A stretch of 64,000 bases of DNA, from assembly GCF_015595035.1 (NCBI RefSeq), contig NZ_JADNRN010000003.1:680325-744324 (forward strand), given 5' to 3'. The DNA comes from Marinibium conchae. GTDB lineage: Bacteria > Pseudomonadota > Gammaproteobacteria > Enterobacterales > Alteromonadaceae. This document shows positions 6,720 through 18,652 of this stretch, piece by piece. The notes under the pieces are model-generated. The model saw nothing but the letters and a program-made list of their open reading frames with translations, did not search any database and was not told the DNA's origin. Numbering within the stretch: position 1 is the stretch's first letter; every line of letters begins with the position of its first letter. A program made the position numbers and the translations under genes.

Positions 6720-6751
6720 TGTTTCAGTTTATTGCGATTTTCATAAAACAT
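6638..6751 (-). CDS. attC-spanning leader ORF
   Basis: A 37-codon ORF from ATG 6751 behind AAGGAAA. The middle is NLATLAQDIKTCGFH instead of the common sequence, yet the MFY start, NNRIN and ARYAGC-stop end are kept in frame. Confidence 0.42.
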   Translation of the reverse strand: MFYENRNKLKQHNNRINLATLAQDIKTCGFHARYAGC

Positions 6752-6784
6752 TCCATGTTTCCTTGCGTTAACCGTTTAGGTAAA

Positions 6785-6813
6785 ACAATACTCGTTTGAT
6801 GTTGATACTGCAA
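6785..6813 (-). promoter_or_regulatory. Conserved module promoter (example copy)
   Basis: On the minus strand, TTGCAG (6808-6813) and TATTGT (6785-6790) are 17 bp apart, about 35 nt upstream of the leader start. The same pair with the same spacing is in the modules of cassettes 15, 14, 12, 4 and 3. Cassettes 11, 2 and 1 have TTGTTG/TATTGT, and cassette 7 has TTGTTG/TATCTT, always with 17 bp. This suggests a sigma-70 promoter of moderate strength. Confidence 0.5.
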
Positions 6814-6944
6814 TCGATGGTTGGGAGCGGGGAACAAACATTATGCGCTCGCGAACCCGAAATAAAGTTTCTGACAGAAAGATGAAGGTTACTCTTGAAA
6901 GAAAGAGCTATAAAAAGTACCAAATAGAAACATTGAAAAAACTA

Positions 6945-7130
6945 TCACTCCAATTCATCATATGATGACTCTGGCCCACTTGCCTTCAAAGATAGTGAAA
7001 TGAATACATCACCTTTTTTGGATATTAGTTTCCAATTATCGAATTGATCTAAGTGGTTATCAGAGTATCGTTTTAATAGATTTACCATCTCAACAAACTC
7101 TTCTTCGTTTAGCGGTTTTGTATCAAACAT
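6945..7130 (-). CDS. Cassette 4 gene: small hypothetical protein
   Basis: This 61-residue acidic protein is unrecognised, with no signal or membrane segment; it has an amphipathic N-terminal helix (residues 8-22) and a basic-hydrophobic middle. ATG 7130 follows the TAA of the upstream leader ORF by three bases and has no obvious Shine-Dalgarno, so expression probably depends on the leader. It occupies almost all of the cassette body. Confidence 0.6.
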   Translation of the reverse strand: MFDTKPLNEEEFVEMVNLLKRYSDNHLDQFDNWKLISKKGDVFISLSLKASGPESSYDELE

Positions 7131-7133
7131 AGA

Positions 7134-7295
7134 TTAAATTACCTGCTCCACATAACACCCCGCATAACGGGCAAGTTTAAGTGTGGACGCTTTGAGCGAA
7201 GCGAAAGCCGCACTTAAAGTAGTCCCAGCGAACGAAGTGAGTGCGTTTATGCGATTGTTATGTTGCTTCGGTTTATTGCTATTTTGATAAAACAT
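7134..7295 (-). CDS. attC-spanning leader ORF
   Basis: A 53-codon ORF from ATG 7295 (in-frame ATG also at 7319). It reads through the attC and past R' (ARYAGCYVEQVI) to TAA 7134, three bases before the next gene's ATG. Confidence 0.45.
   Translation of the reverse strand: MFYQNSNKPKQHNNRINALTSFAGTTLSAAFASLKASTLKLARYAGCYVEQVI
7150..7263 (-). repeat. attC site of cassette 3
   Basis: Common type with cores ACATAACA and GTTATGT (7257-7263). Confidence 0.9.
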
Positions 7296-7469
7296 TCCAT
7301 GTTTCCCTGCGTTAACCATTTAGGTAAAACAATACTCGTTTGATGTTGATACTGCAATCGATGGTTGGCAGCGGGGACCAAACCTTCTGCGCTCGCGAAC
7401 CCGAAATTAGTTTATTAAAAACCTTTTAGGGTGGCTCCTGAAAGAACGAGCTTGCGCCATAGTCGTTTG

Positions 7470-7916
7470 CTATTTACCATCTGAAGACCATACTAAACTT
7501 GTCGGCATGCCCGCGAATATTCGATATCTTTCGGGTTCATTGGAATCACCGTCTCCCGATATTCGTTCCGTGTCTGCAAGCCAATAGTGAAAACCAAATA
7601 ACACTCGCTTATGTTTACTTTTCCAGCCACTTACAACCAATCGAATGACCTCAAACTCTTGGTTTTCAAAACAGCTAATATGGAAAACACCATCTATATC
7701 TTTCATCTTATCCCTTGGGCATATTGCTATTTTGTTTCCAACAATTACTGCGTCTCCGTTAGCCTTAAACGATATTCCAAACTCATCGTTTGGCTTTAAT
7801 GTGCGATAAGCATTGTCATCTAACCACTCACCATACAAATCACCAAAAGTTATGGACTCTGAAGCATTTACAGTAGAAACCACAGTTAAAGACAATAAAA
7901 AAGTAAGAATTTTCAT
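7470..7916 (-). CDS. Cassette 3 gene: putative periplasmic protein
   Basis: This 148-residue protein has a cleavable signal peptide (residues 1-18, MKILTFLLSLTVV, probable cut after VNA). The mature part has a GEWLDD motif after the N-terminus and two cysteines (ICP, SCF) that could pair; it looks like a small beta-barrel of the lipocalin-like kind, but this is only an impression. ATG 7916 has GGAG 7 nt upstream and overlaps the TGA of the preceding leader ORF by 4 nt (ATGA). The role is unknown. Confidence 0.7.
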   Translation of the reverse strand: MKILTFLLSLTVVSTVNASESITFGDLYGEWLDDNAYRTLKPNDEFGISFKANGDAVIVGNKIAICPRDKMKDIDGVFHISCFENQEFEVIRLVVSGWKSKHKRVLFGFHYWLADTERISGDGDSNEPERYRIFAGMPTSLVWSSDGK

Positions 7917-8077
7917 CGGTTACTCCATGTCACATAACACCCCGCATAACGGGCAAGTTTAAGTTCGGGCGCTTTGAGCGAAGCGAAGGCCGCACTTAAA
8001 GTTGTCCCAGCGACCGTAGGGAGTGTGTTGATGCGATTGTTATGCTGTTTCGGTTTGCTGAGGTTTTGATAAAACAT
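7913..8077 (-). CDS. attC-spanning leader ORF, ATGA-coupled to next gene
   Basis: A 54-codon ORF from ATG 8077 behind AAGGAGA runs through the attC and ends YVTWSNR-TGA. The stop overlaps the next gene's start as ATGA, a classic translational-coupling layout. Confidence 0.5.
   Translation of the reverse strand: MFYQNLSKPKQHNNRINTLPTVAGTTLSAAFASLKAPELKLARYAGCYVTWSNR
7932..8045 (-). repeat. attC site of cassette 2
   Basis: Common type with cores ACATAACA and GTTATGC (8039-8045). Confidence 0.9.
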
Positions 8078-8252
8078 TCCATGTCTCCTTGCGATATCCA
8101 TTTAGGTAAAACAATACTCGTTTTGCGCTGAGACAACAACATATGGCTATTAGCGTGGACCAAACATTATGCGCTCGCGAACCCGAAAATAAGTTTCTGA
8201 CAGAAAGATGAGAGTGACTCTTGAAAGAAAGAGCTTACGCCATAGTCGATTG

Positions 8253-8651
8253 CTATCCATCGTTTTCTTGCGCCCTCTCTTCTCGGTAGGTATCAAGTGC
8301 GTACATGAGAAGGATAACAAAGCATGCTCCGATGGTTTGATATTTATTACTGATGTAGCTTTGATATATCTGAACACCAGCAAACAGCACAAAGCAAAAA
8401 CTTGCCAACTTTTCACTAGTATTTAATAAAGCAAGATTGTGTTTCGATAGTGTCTCTTTAAATGCTGAATAAGCACCTTTTACTTTAAGTGAAACAACCT
8501 TTATCAATAAGGCCAGAAAGGCAACTCCGACTAATAAAGAGGTAGTCGCAATAGAGAAAGCGATATGCGAAAGAGCATAAACCATTAATAACAGCACCAA
8601 AACTATTACTGCAATAGAGAAACAAGCTTTTATGAATTCATTTCTAGTCAC
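8253..8651 (-). CDS. Cassette 2 gene: small multi-pass membrane protein
   Basis: This 132-residue protein is unrecognised. There are about four hydrophobic stretches: two in residues 8-55 of the chosen protein, one near 83-98 and one near 105-120, with a short cytoplasmic-looking tail rich in Glu/Arg. I chose GTG 8651 because GGAG lies 6 nt upstream; a TTG at 8663 would add four residues but includes that Shine-Dalgarno. The upstream leader ORF ends 15 nt before the start. Confidence 0.68.
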   Translation of the reverse strand: MTRNEFIKACFSIAVIVLVLLLMVYALSHIAFSIATTSLLVGVAFLALLIKVVSLKVKGAYSAFKETLSKHNLALLNTSEKLASFCFVLFAGVQIYQSYISNKYQTIGACFVILLMYALDTYREERAQENDG

Positions 8652-8666
8652 CCAAAACTCCAAAAA

Positions 8667-8816
8667 TCAAACATAACACCCCGCATAACGGGCAGATTTA
8701 TGGGCGGACGCTTTGAGCGAAGCGAAGGCCGCACTTAAAGGTGTCCCAGCGACCGTAGGGAGTGCGTTTATGCGATTGTTATGTTGCCCGATGTTTTTGC
8801 GGTTTTGATAAAACAA
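8667..8816 (-). CDS. attC-spanning leader ORF
   Basis: A 49-codon ORF from TTG 8816 behind AAGGAGA crosses the attC, ending ARYAGCYV-TGA 15 nt before the cassette 2 gene. Confidence 0.42.
   Translation of the reverse strand: MFYQNRKNIGQHNNRINALPTVAGTPLSAAFASLKASAHKSARYAGCYV
8671..8784 (-). repeat. attC site of cassette 1
   Basis: Common type with cores ACATAACA and GTTATGT (8778-8784). Confidence 0.9.
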
Positions 8817-8999
8817 TCCATGTCTCCTTTCGTTAACCATTTAAGTAAAACAATACTCGTTTTACGCTGAGACAACAACTTATGGTCAGTAGCGTGGACC
8901 AAACATTATGCGCTCGCGAACCCGAAAATAACCCATTAAAAACAGATGAGAGGGAGTTTTGAAAGAAGGAGCTTGCATTGCAGTCATTAATAACTATGG

Positions 9000-9260
9000 T
9001 TAGTTATCGTCTTGCTTTAATAGGTGTTTTTTAAACCTTCTTGCACGCCATAATTCTCGTATTGTAGTAAAAATTAGTACACCAGAAATTATTGCAACAA
9101 TACCGCTAAATAAAGCATGGTCGCCGCCAATTCCAGTCAGAGAGCCAAGAAAAGTAGATAATATAAAAAATAAGAACAGCCAGTTATTTGATTTTGCCTC
9201 CTCATTAACATAATAAAGGTCTACCAATGAGGAACCACCACTCCTTTTACTCCGTCTCAT
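9000..9260 (-). CDS. Cassette 1 gene: small two-helix membrane protein
   Basis: This 86-residue protein has a basic, Ser/Gly-rich N-terminus (MRRSKRSGGSS), two hydrophobic helices (about residues 27-43 and 48-66) and a basic C-terminus. ATG 9260 is preferred over the longer TTG reading at 9281, which begins in the recombination site itself. As the first cassette it should be transcribed from any promoter in the attI region. No family is recognised. Confidence 0.65.
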   Translation of the reverse strand: MRRSKRSGGSSLVDLYYVNEEAKSNNWLFLFFILSTFLGSLTGIGGDHALFSGIVAIISGVLIFTTIRELWRARRFKKHLLKQDDN

Positions 9261-9274
9261 TCTAAAAAATCCAC

Positions 9275-9340
9275 ATAACAACTTATTACCCGAGCAAATT
9301 CTCGGAAGCGTGTTTGAATTAATTCCCTGAAATATGCACT
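9275..9340 (-). repeat. attI site of the integron (approximate)
   Basis: The insertion point is the GTTATGTGG core on the minus strand (9271-9279 on +), where the last cassette meets unique sequence next to intI. The right limit of attI is not visible from sequence alone; the CGAGCAAATTCTCGG inverted repeat at 9292-9306 is probably part of it. Confidence 0.6.
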
Positions 9341-9419
9341 GTATTTTTTCATATTTTGCCCAAATTCACCTCTGCACCACACTTACAGATATAGTAATGA
9401 TTATTTCCTTATTATGCTC

Positions 9420-9447
9420 ACTGTACCAAAGTACGGAATTTTTACAA
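9420..9447 (-). promoter_or_regulatory. Candidate cassette promoter Pc
   Basis: TTGTAA (9442-9447) and TACAGT (9420-9425), 16 bp apart on the minus strand, point at the cassette array. This is a weak match and only a candidate. Confidence 0.25.
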
Positions 9448-9476
9448 AGTATTGCTCTTTCCAGGCAAAAAGGTTT

Positions 9477-9496
9477 TACTGTATGCTTAAACAGTA
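9477..9496 (+). promoter_or_regulatory. LexA (SOS) box upstream of intI
   Basis: TACTGTATGCTTAAACAGTA matches the gammaproteobacterial LexA operator: CTGT, eight bases, ACAG, with TA on both sides. It ends 25 bp before the intI start. SOS control of integron integrases by LexA is established in Vibrio and in mobile integrons. Confidence 0.88.
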
Positions 9497-9521
9497 ACAC
9501 TTTGCAGTAAAGGACTATTGC

Positions 9522-10487
9522 ATGAATAATCAATTTTTATCATTTGTTGAAGAACAAATGTATCTTCGTCGCTATGCGAAACGCTCTATCCAAACTTATC
9601 TGAAATGGATAAATAGCTATATCCGATTCCATGGTGGCCAGCATCCTGCCACGCTATTTGACAAAGATGTTGAACATTTTTTATCACATTTAGTTTCTCA
9701 AAAGCACGTTGCTGCCAATACTCAAGCAATTGCGCTTAATGCTATTAACTTTTTGTACAAGGAAATAGTCAAGCGACCGCTTTCGCCCGATCTACGCTTT
9801 GCCAAAAGCAATCGACAACAAAAATTACCTACTGTACTAACTGTTAGTGAAATTGGATTATTGTTTAAAGCTATAAATGCGAATTATAAGCTTCCAGCTG
9901 CGCTTTTATATGGAAGCGGCTTGCGCCTTATGGAATGTGTAAGGCTGCGAACTCACGATATCGACTTTGATTTTAAAAATATTCGGGTATGGAATGGTAA
10001 AGGCGGTAAACATCGGGTAGTGACCTTATCAGATGAATTACTCAGCCCTTTACGCTCTCAAATTCAGTTTGTTAATCACTATTTATCACTTGATCGCAGC
10101 AATCCTGATTTCGGAGGGGTGTTTATGCCCCACGGATTGCGAAACAAATCACCGAATGCATGTTTTACTGTTGGCTGGCAATATCTCTTTCCTTCTAAAA
10201 CTCTCTCAATCGACCCAGAATCGAAATTAAAGCGCAGACATCATATTGACGAGTCCAGTTTGAGAAAAGCGATTGCGAGCGCTCAGAGAGCAGCTAAAAT
10301 AGATAAGAGAGTAGGGCCACATACTCTGAGGCATTCATTTGCCACTCATTTGTTACAAAATGGTGCTGATATTCGAACGGTCCAAGACCAACTGGGGCAT
10401 GCAGATATAAGAACCACCCAAATCTATACGCATATTTTACAACGAGGCGGAAACGCTGTCGTAAGTCCGCTTAAAAACATTTTTTAG
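9522..10487 (+). CDS. intI: Integron integrase IntI
   Basis: This 321-residue tyrosine recombinase inserts and excises cassettes by recombining attI and folded single-stranded attC. The N-terminal SAM-like DNA-binding domain is about residues 1-90. Catalytic residues are R135 (GSGLRLME), H267 and R270 (HTLRH), H293 (LGHAD) and nucleophile Y302. The integron-specific insertion that distinguishes IntI from XerC/D is present at about 218-248 (FPSK..., RRHHIDES). ATG 9522 has AAGGA 7 nt upstream. It diverges from the cassette array, as is standard, with a LexA box in between, and converges with atpC across a terminator. All catalytic residues are intact, so it is probably functional. Confidence 0.97.
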   Translation: MNNQFLSFVEEQMYLRRYAKRSIQTYLKWINSYIRFHGGQHPATLFDKDVEHFLSHLVSQKHVAANTQAIALNAINFLYKEIVKRPLSPDLRFAKSNRQQKLPTVLTVSEIGLLFKAINANYKLPAALLYGSGLRLMECVRLRTHDIDFDFKNIRVWNGKGGKHRVVTLSDELLSPLRSQIQFVNHYLSLDRSNPDFGGVFMPHGLRNKSPNACFTVGWQYLFPSKTLSIDPESKLKRRHHIDESSLRKAIASAQRAAKIDKRVGPHTLRHSFATHLLQNGADIRTVQDQLGHADIRTTQIYTHILQRGGNAVVSPLKNIF

Positions 10488-10542
10488 TATTGTGTTGTAA
10501 TTGGCAAGCCCATTTAATCTCGCCTACATCAGTAAAAGTACT

Positions 10543-10558
10543 TGTTCCACATGAAACA
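10543..10558. promoter_or_regulatory. parS-like site
   Basis: TGTTCCACATGAAACA differs at two positions from the bacterial parS consensus TGTTTCACGTGAAACA. It lies in the intI-atpC gap, about 8 kb from parAB. Confidence 0.6.
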
Positions 10559-10560
10559 AA

Positions 10561-10584
10561 AAACCCAGCAATTGCTGGGTTTTT
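10561..10584. terminator. Bidirectional terminator between intI and atpC
   Basis: Perfect hairpin ACCCAGCAATTGCTGGGT with A-tract before and T-tract after, placed between two convergent genes. Confidence 0.9.
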
Positions 10585-10602
10585 ATCTTTTCGTGAACTA
10601 AC

Positions 10603-11016
10603 TTACTTGCGCAGTTTTTGAATCAATCTTAACTGAGCAATTGCCTCGGCAAGCTCAATAGCTGCTTCGGCATAATCAAAGTCGGCACCACCTTGTGAGA
10701 TGGTTTCTTCAGCATGCCTTTTGGCTTCTTCCGCTGCAGCTTCGTCCAAATCTTCGGCGCGAAGTGCAGTATCAGCAAGAACAGTTACTGTGTGTGGCTG
10801 TACTTCTAAAATACCGCCAGCAACATAAATTAACTCTTCTTCACCATGCTGTTTAACAACTCGAACCATGCCAGGTTGTAAGCCAGTAATCAAAGGAGCA
10901 TGACCAGGGTATATACCCAACTCACCTTCGCTACCTGTGACTTGGACTGTTTCAACGAGACCAGAGAAAATCTCTGTTTCAGCGCTTACCACATCCAAAT
11001 GTACTGTCATTGCCAT
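10603..11016 (-). CDS. atpC: ATP synthase epsilon subunit
   Basis: This 137-residue protein is the F1 central-stalk epsilon subunit, which couples rotation to the c-ring and inhibits ATP hydrolysis. An N-terminal beta-sandwich (residues 1-85, with [14 protein letters not shown]) is followed by a C-terminal helical hairpin (about 88-137). It is the last gene of the atp operon, 51 bp after atpD, and is followed by a strong terminator. Confidence 0.96.
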   Translation of the reverse strand: MAMTVHLDVVSAETEIFSGLVETVQVTGSEGELGIYPGHAPLITGLQPGMVRVVKQHGEEELIYVAGGILEVQPHTVTVLADTALRAEDLDEAAAEEAKRHAEETISQGGADFDYAEAAIELAEAIAQLRLIQKLRK

Positions 11017-11067
11017 GGGGCCTCCTAGTAGGCAGCTTTCGCTGCACTATAAGTATTAATCTGCGAA

Positions 11068-12468
<1,401 letters not shown>

Positions 12469-12482
12469 TTAAAATTCTTTGC

Positions 12483-13343
12483 CTATACCGCAGCTGCACC
12501 GCCAACAATTTCACTTATTTCTTGTGTAATTGCTGCTTGGCGCGCTTTGTTGTATACAAGTTGTAGATCGTCTATCAGGTTTCCTGCATTGTCTGTTGCA
12601 GCTTTCATCGCTACCATTCTAGCAGCTTGCTCTGAAGCCACATTTTCAACAACACCCTGATAAACTTGAGATTCGATATATCGAGCCATTACTCTTTCCA
12701 AAATAAGCTTTGGATCGCCCTCGTATATGTAATCCCAGCTATGTTTACGCTCTTCAGTCTCTGATTTAGGCAAAGGTAACAATTGATTGATGACCGGTTC
12801 TTGCGTCATCGTATTTACAAACTTATTAAAAACCAAATAAATCTTATCAATCTTTGCTTCTTCGTAAGCTTGTAACATCACGCTAACTAGACCAATTACA
12901 TCTTGAGCAGAGGGCTTGTCGCCCATGCCAGATTCCGCTGCCATTACGTTTCCGCCAAATCGCCCAAAAAAGGCACACGCTTTAGAACCTAAAGCGGCAA
13001 AGTGTACGTTGACACCTTGTTCTTGCTCTTTTTTGATTTGACGAGTAACTAACTTGAATTCGTTTGTATTCAAGCCGCCACATAAACCTCTGTCAGTAGA
13101 TACAACGATGTAACCTACGTTCTTTACAGGACGTTCTTCCAGATAAGGATGACGGTACTCCAAAGAACCGCTTGCCATATTACCAATCACTTTTAGCATA
13201 TTTTGTGCATACGGACGGCCAGAGGCCATACGGTCTTGCGCCTTCTTCATTTTCGAAGCGGCAACCATTTCCATAGCACTGGTAATTTTTTGAGTATTTT
13301 TGATACTCCCAATCTTACCTTTTATCTCTTTTCCGCTAGCCAT
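12483..13343 (-). CDS. atpG: ATP synthase gamma subunit
   Basis: This 286-residue central stalk rotor has typical long helices at both ends: [18 protein letters not shown] at the start and [20 protein letters not shown] at the end. The middle contains the conserved DRGLCGGLN segment. It is placed between atpA and atpD. Confidence 0.98.
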   Translation of the reverse strand: MASGKEIKGKIGSIKNTQKITSAMEMVAASKMKKAQDRMASGRPYAQNMLKVIGNMASGSLEYRHPYLEERPVKNVGYIVVSTDRGLCGGLNTNEFKLVTRQIKKEQEQGVNVHFAALGSKACAFFGRFGGNVMAAESGMGDKPSAQDVIGLVSVMLQAYEEAKIDKIYLVFNKFVNTMTQEPVINQLLPLPKSETEERKHSWDYIYEGDPKLILERVMARYIESQVYQGVVENVASEQAARMVAMKAATDNAGNLIDDLQLVYNKARQAAITQEISEIVGGAAAV

Positions 13344-13405
13344 GACACTCTCTCCAATTACTAAACGATTTGCCCCAACAAGCTAAGCACGTTGAGGCAG
13401 ATTGA

Positions 13406-14947
13406 TTACCAAGTCTGGGTTGCTTTAAACGTATCAAACGCTTCTTTCAACTGTGACTCGATATCATCGTTGTAGTTACCAGTTTCATTGATTGTGTTCA
13501 TGAGCTCGGTTTTTTCATTGTTCATGTACGAATGAAGAGCCGCTTCGAAATCCAGAACTTTATTAAGTTCAATGTCTTTCAAATAGCCTTTTTCAGCCGA
13601 GAACAAGGAAACAGCGGTTTCCGCTACCGATAACGGTGCGTACTGGTTCTGTTTCATAAGCTCCATTACACGCTCACCGTGCTCTAGCTGCTCACGCGTT
13701 GCATCATCTAGGTCGGATGCAAACTGAGAAAACGCTGCTAATTCACGATATTGTGCAAGTGCTAGACGAATACCACCGCCTAACTTTTTAACAATCTTAG
13801 TTTGTGCAGCACCACCAACACGAGATACAGAAATACCGGCATTAACCGCTGGGCGTATGCCCGCGTTAAACAAATCACTCTCTAGGAAGATTTGACCATC
13901 GGTAATTGAGATAACGTTTGTTGGTACGAAAGCTGATACGTCGCCTGCTTGTGTTTCAATGATTGGCAGTGCAGTTAATGAACCTGTTTTACCTTTCACT
14001 TCACCATTGGTGTATTTCTCAACATAAATGTTGTTTACACGAGCAGCACGCTCTAGCAATCTTGAGTGCAAATAGAAAACGTCACCTGGATAAGCTTCAC
14101 GACCTGGAGGACGTTTCAATAGTAGTGATACCTGACGGTATGCTACAGCTTGTTTTGACAAGTCATCGTATACGATAAGTGCATCTTCACCGCGGTCACG
14201 GAAGTATTCACCCATTGTACAACCTGAGTAAGGTGCTAGGTATTGAAGTGCAGCAGATTCAGAAGCAGATGCAGCAACGATGATGGTGTGACCCATCGCT
14301 CCGTGCTCTTCTAACTTTCGAACCACGTTAGCAATAGTCGATGCTTTCTGACCGATTGCTACGTAAACACATTTAATGCCTGTGCCTTTCTGGTTGATGA
14401 TGGCATCAATCGCAAGGGCTGTTTTACCTGTTTGACGGTCACCAATTACCAACTCACGCTGGCCACGACCGATTGGGATCATAGCGTCAACTGACTTATA
14501 ACCCGTTTGTACTGGTTGATCTACCGATTGACGTTCAATTACGCCCGGTGCAATTTTTTCAACTGGTTCAAAACCGGCTGCTTCAACTGCGCCTTTACCA
14601 TCGATAGGCTCACCTAGCGTGTTTACAACACGACCAAGCAGGCCTGGGCCTACTGGTACTTCTAGAATACGACCAGTTGATTGTACTTTCATGCCTTCTT
14701 GAAGGTCGGCATAAGGACCCATTACAACAGCACCAACTGAATCTCGTTCGAGGTTCAATGCGATGGCGTAACGGCTTCCAGGAAGCTCGATCATTTCACC
14801 TTGCATTACATCGGCTAGGCCGTGTATGCGAATAATACCGTCGGTCACACCAACGATAGTTCCTTCATTTCGAGCTTCACTTACTACGTCAAACTGTTCA
14901 ATTCTTTTCTTGATCAGTTCTGCAATTTCAGTGGAATTAAGTTGCAT
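13406..14947 (-). CDS. atpA: ATP synthase alpha subunit
   Basis: This 513-residue non-catalytic nucleotide-binding F1 subunit has P-loop GDRQTGKT at 169-176, the [16 protein letters not shown] segment near 350 and arginine finger region [10 protein letters not shown]. Length equals that of the Escherichia coli protein. It lies 14 bp after atpH. Confidence 0.98.
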   Translation of the reverse strand: MQLNSTEIAELIKKRIEQFDVVSEARNEGTIVGVTDGIIRIHGLADVMQGEMIELPGSRYAIALNLERDSVGAVVMGPYADLQEGMKVQSTGRILEVPVGPGLLGRVVNTLGEPIDGKGAVEAAGFEPVEKIAPGVIERQSVDQPVQTGYKSVDAMIPIGRGQRELVIGDRQTGKTALAIDAIINQKGTGIKCVYVAIGQKASTIANVVRKLEEHGAMGHTIIVAASASESAALQYLAPYSGCTMGEYFRDRGEDALIVYDDLSKQAVAYRQVSLLLKRPPGREAYPGDVFYLHSRLLERAARVNNIYVEKYTNGEVKGKTGSLTALPIIETQAGDVSAFVPTNVISITDGQIFLESDLFNAGIRPAVNAGISVSRVGGAAQTKIVKKLGGGIRLALAQYRELAAFSQFASDLDDATREQLEHGERVMELMKQNQYAPLSVAETAVSLFSAEKGYLKDIELNKVLDFEAALHSYMNNEKTELMNTINETGNYNDDIESQLKEAFDTFKATQTW

Positions 14948-14961
14948 GCTCTTTATCCCCG

Positions 14962-15495
14962 TTATGCTTGTAACGCGTCTGAAAGACGGTTCAATTTAGA
15001 ATTTACGGAACCATCTATCACTGTATCGCCGGCCTTTATAATGACACCTGCGACCAATGTTGGATCCACGCTACAAATAAGCTTCACTTTACGTGCTAAT
15101 CGTTTTTCTAGCGCCGCACTCATTGCTACCTTTTGATCTTCGGAAAGTGACGTAGCTGATGTAACATCAACATTCACTTCTTTGTCATAGTCTGATTTTA
15201 ATTCATCAAACAGAATAGATATGTGTGGGATTACTGCCAAACGACTATTTTCAGCCAAAACACTTATAAAGTTTTGACCATGAGTATTTAGTTGATCTGC
15301 ACAGACTTTGTTAAACAAATCGGCAAGATATTCGGGCGACATTGCGCTCGTGAGTATATCTTTCATTGTTTCATTGTTAGTAACTTCTGACGCAAAGGCT
15401 AACATTTGCTGCCAATTGGCAATATCGCCTTGCTCAACCGCGAAATCAAATGCTGCTTTTGCATAAGGGCGAGCGACAGTGGTCAATTCAGACAT
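14962..15495 (-). CDS. atpH: ATP synthase delta subunit
   Basis: This 177-residue peripheral-stalk subunit joins the b dimer to the top of F1. The N-terminal six-helix domain ([12 protein letters not shown]) and C-terminal [21 protein letters not shown] motif are diagnostic. It lies between atpF and atpA with a 12-bp gap to atpF. Confidence 0.97.
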   Translation of the reverse strand: MSELTTVARPYAKAAFDFAVEQGDIANWQQMLAFASEVTNNETMKDILTSAMSPEYLADLFNKVCADQLNTHGQNFISVLAENSRLAVIPHISILFDELKSDYDKEVNVDVTSATSLSEDQKVAMSAALEKRLARKVKLICSVDPTLVAGVIIKAGDTVIDGSVNSKLNRLSDALQA

Positions 15496-15507
15496 GGCTC
15501 AGTCCCC

Positions 15508-15978
15508 TTACAGTTCAGCGACAAGTTTTTCAACAATGTCATTTTGTGCTTGAGCATCAATTTCACGTTCAAGAATTCTCGACGCGCCGGTTACTGCAAG
15601 AACAGCAACTTGTTTGCGTAGATCTTCTTTCACACGATTTCGCTCAGCTTCGATTTCAGCATAGCCTTGAGAGATAATTTTCTCTCTCTCTTCATTGCCG
15701 CGCTGCGTTTCTTGATCAACAAGTTGCGTAGCTCTGCGTTTGGCTTGCTCAATAATCTCAGCAGCTTGTGCTTTTGCTTCTCTTAACTGCTCAGTCGCTT
15801 TCGCCTGTGCAAGTTCGAGATCTTTTTCACCTCGTTTTGAAGCTTCAAGCCCGTCTGCGATCGTCTTTTGGCGCTCTTCTATTGCGGCCATTAATGGAGG
15901 CCAAACGTATTTCATACAAAAGAGTACAAAGACCGTAAAGGCAATTAATTGACCAATTAGAGTGGCATTCATGTTCAT
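15508..15978 (-). CDS. atpF: ATP synthase b subunit
   Basis: This 156-residue peripheral stalk subunit has one N-terminal transmembrane helix (about residues 5-25, [19 protein letters not shown]) followed by a long charged coiled coil rich in Ala, Glu, Lys and Arg. Length equals that of the E. coli protein. It forms the Fo stator with atpB. Confidence 0.97.
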   Translation of the reverse strand: MNMNATLIGQLIAFTVFVLFCMKYVWPPLMAAIEERQKTIADGLEASKRGEKDLELAQAKATEQLREAKAQAAEIIEQAKRRATQLVDQETQRGNEEREKIISQGYAEIEAERNRVKEDLRKQVAVLAVTGASRILEREIDAQAQNDIVEKLVAEL

Positions 15979-16024
15979 AAACCGCTCCTCCTCATTATTT
16001 CGCTTTCAAAAATACGTGACTAAA

Positions 16025-16255
<231 letters not shown>

Positions 16256-16278
16256 TTATTTAAAGTTAAAAATTAGAA

Positions 16279-17552
<1,274 letters not shown>

Positions 17553-17716
17553 TATACTTTCCTAAAATTCATACCTAACTTAAGGCGCGCAAAGTATACT
17601 GTTAAACGAGAAAAATTCAACTTTTTCCGGCTTTTTTCCCTTTGTTGGTGCAGTTATGCCACGATCAAGAACAAGCCTAGTTCAATACTAAAAATTTACC
17701 GAACTTTTTATCAGTT

Positions 17717-18628
17717 TTATCTTTCACTCACACTCATTTTGCTTAAAATGCCTTCCAGCTGGTCTAAATCACCGAAATTGATTACCAACTTGCCTTTACC
17801 CTTTTTGTTATGGGCAATTTGTACTTGAGTACCAAAGTTCTCAGATAAGCTAGTCTCAAGGCGTTTTACATCAGGATCAATGCTGTCTTTTTGGTCTTGT
17901 TTTTCAGTGGTGGGAGTGTCGATATCCTGTTGAGTTTTCTTCACCAAGTTTTCAGTCTCGCGAACGGTTAGGCCTTTATCGGCAACCATTTTGGCAGTAT
18001 CTGATTGAAGCTCACCGTCCAATGCAAGAAGTGCTCTGGCATGGCCCATGTCAATATCGCCGTACTCAAGTAAACGTTTTACATCGTCTTGTAGGGAATT
18101 AAGACGCAACAGATTAGTTACTGTGGTTCTTGATTTACCAACAGCCTCAGCAACTTGCTGATGAGTTAAGTTAAATTCAATCATTAAACGGTCGAGAGCT
18201 TGAGCTTCTTCCATGGCATTGAGATCTTCCCGTTGGATGTTCTCAATAAGTGCAATCGCCACAGCTGCTTCATCTGGTACGGGTTTAACTAAACATGGAA
18301 TGGTGTCTAACTTTGCTAACTGCGCAGCGCGCCACCGGCGTTCACCGGCGATAATTTCGTACTTGTTTTCACCAATTTGACGCACAACAATCGGCTGAAT
18401 AATACCCTGAGACCGAATTGAAGCGGCAAGCTCTTCTAAGGCTTCAGGCGACATATCTTTGCGAGGTTGGTATTTACCCGGTTGCATGAACTCAATAGGA
18501 ATATTCTTAAGTTCGTTTTCTTCAACACTATCAGGTCTATCGTCTTGTTTTTGTTTGTCGGCGTGGCTTCTACTTGTAGCAAGCAATGCATCTAAACCAC
18601 GACCAAGACCTTTACTTTTTGGAGACAT
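17717..18628 (-). CDS. parB: Chromosome partitioning protein ParB
   Basis: This 303-residue centromere-binding CTPase loads as a clamp at parS and spreads. It has the N-terminal GLGRGLDALL peptide, which in this family stimulates the ParA ATPase, the CTP-binding motif GERRWR (95-100) and ENIQREDLN (129-137), HTH (about 155-175) and a C-terminal dimerisation segment. It lies 24 bp after parA. Three parS-like sites are in this window. Confidence 0.97.
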   Translation of the reverse strand: MSPKSKGLGRGLDALLATSRSHADKQKQDDRPDSVEENELKNIPIEFMQPGKYQPRKDMSPEALEELAASIRSQGIIQPIVVRQIGENKYEIIAGERRWRAAQLAKLDTIPCLVKPVPDEAAVAIALIENIQREDLNAMEEAQALDRLMIEFNLTHQQVAEAVGKSRTTVTNLLRLNSLQDDVKRLLEYGDIDMGHARALLALDGELQSDTAKMVADKGLTVRETENLVKKTQQDIDTPTTEKQDQKDSIDPDVKRLETSLSENFGTQVQIAHNKKGKGKLVINFGDLDQLEGILSKMSVSER

Positions 18629-18652
18629 CCTAGGCTCAACCTTATATTAAAT

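Noticed and set aside
259..9281. CRISPR-like interpretation of the repeats at the left end
   Set aside because: Repeats are 83-113 bp with integron core sites, spacing is that of genes, and an IntI gene is adjacent.
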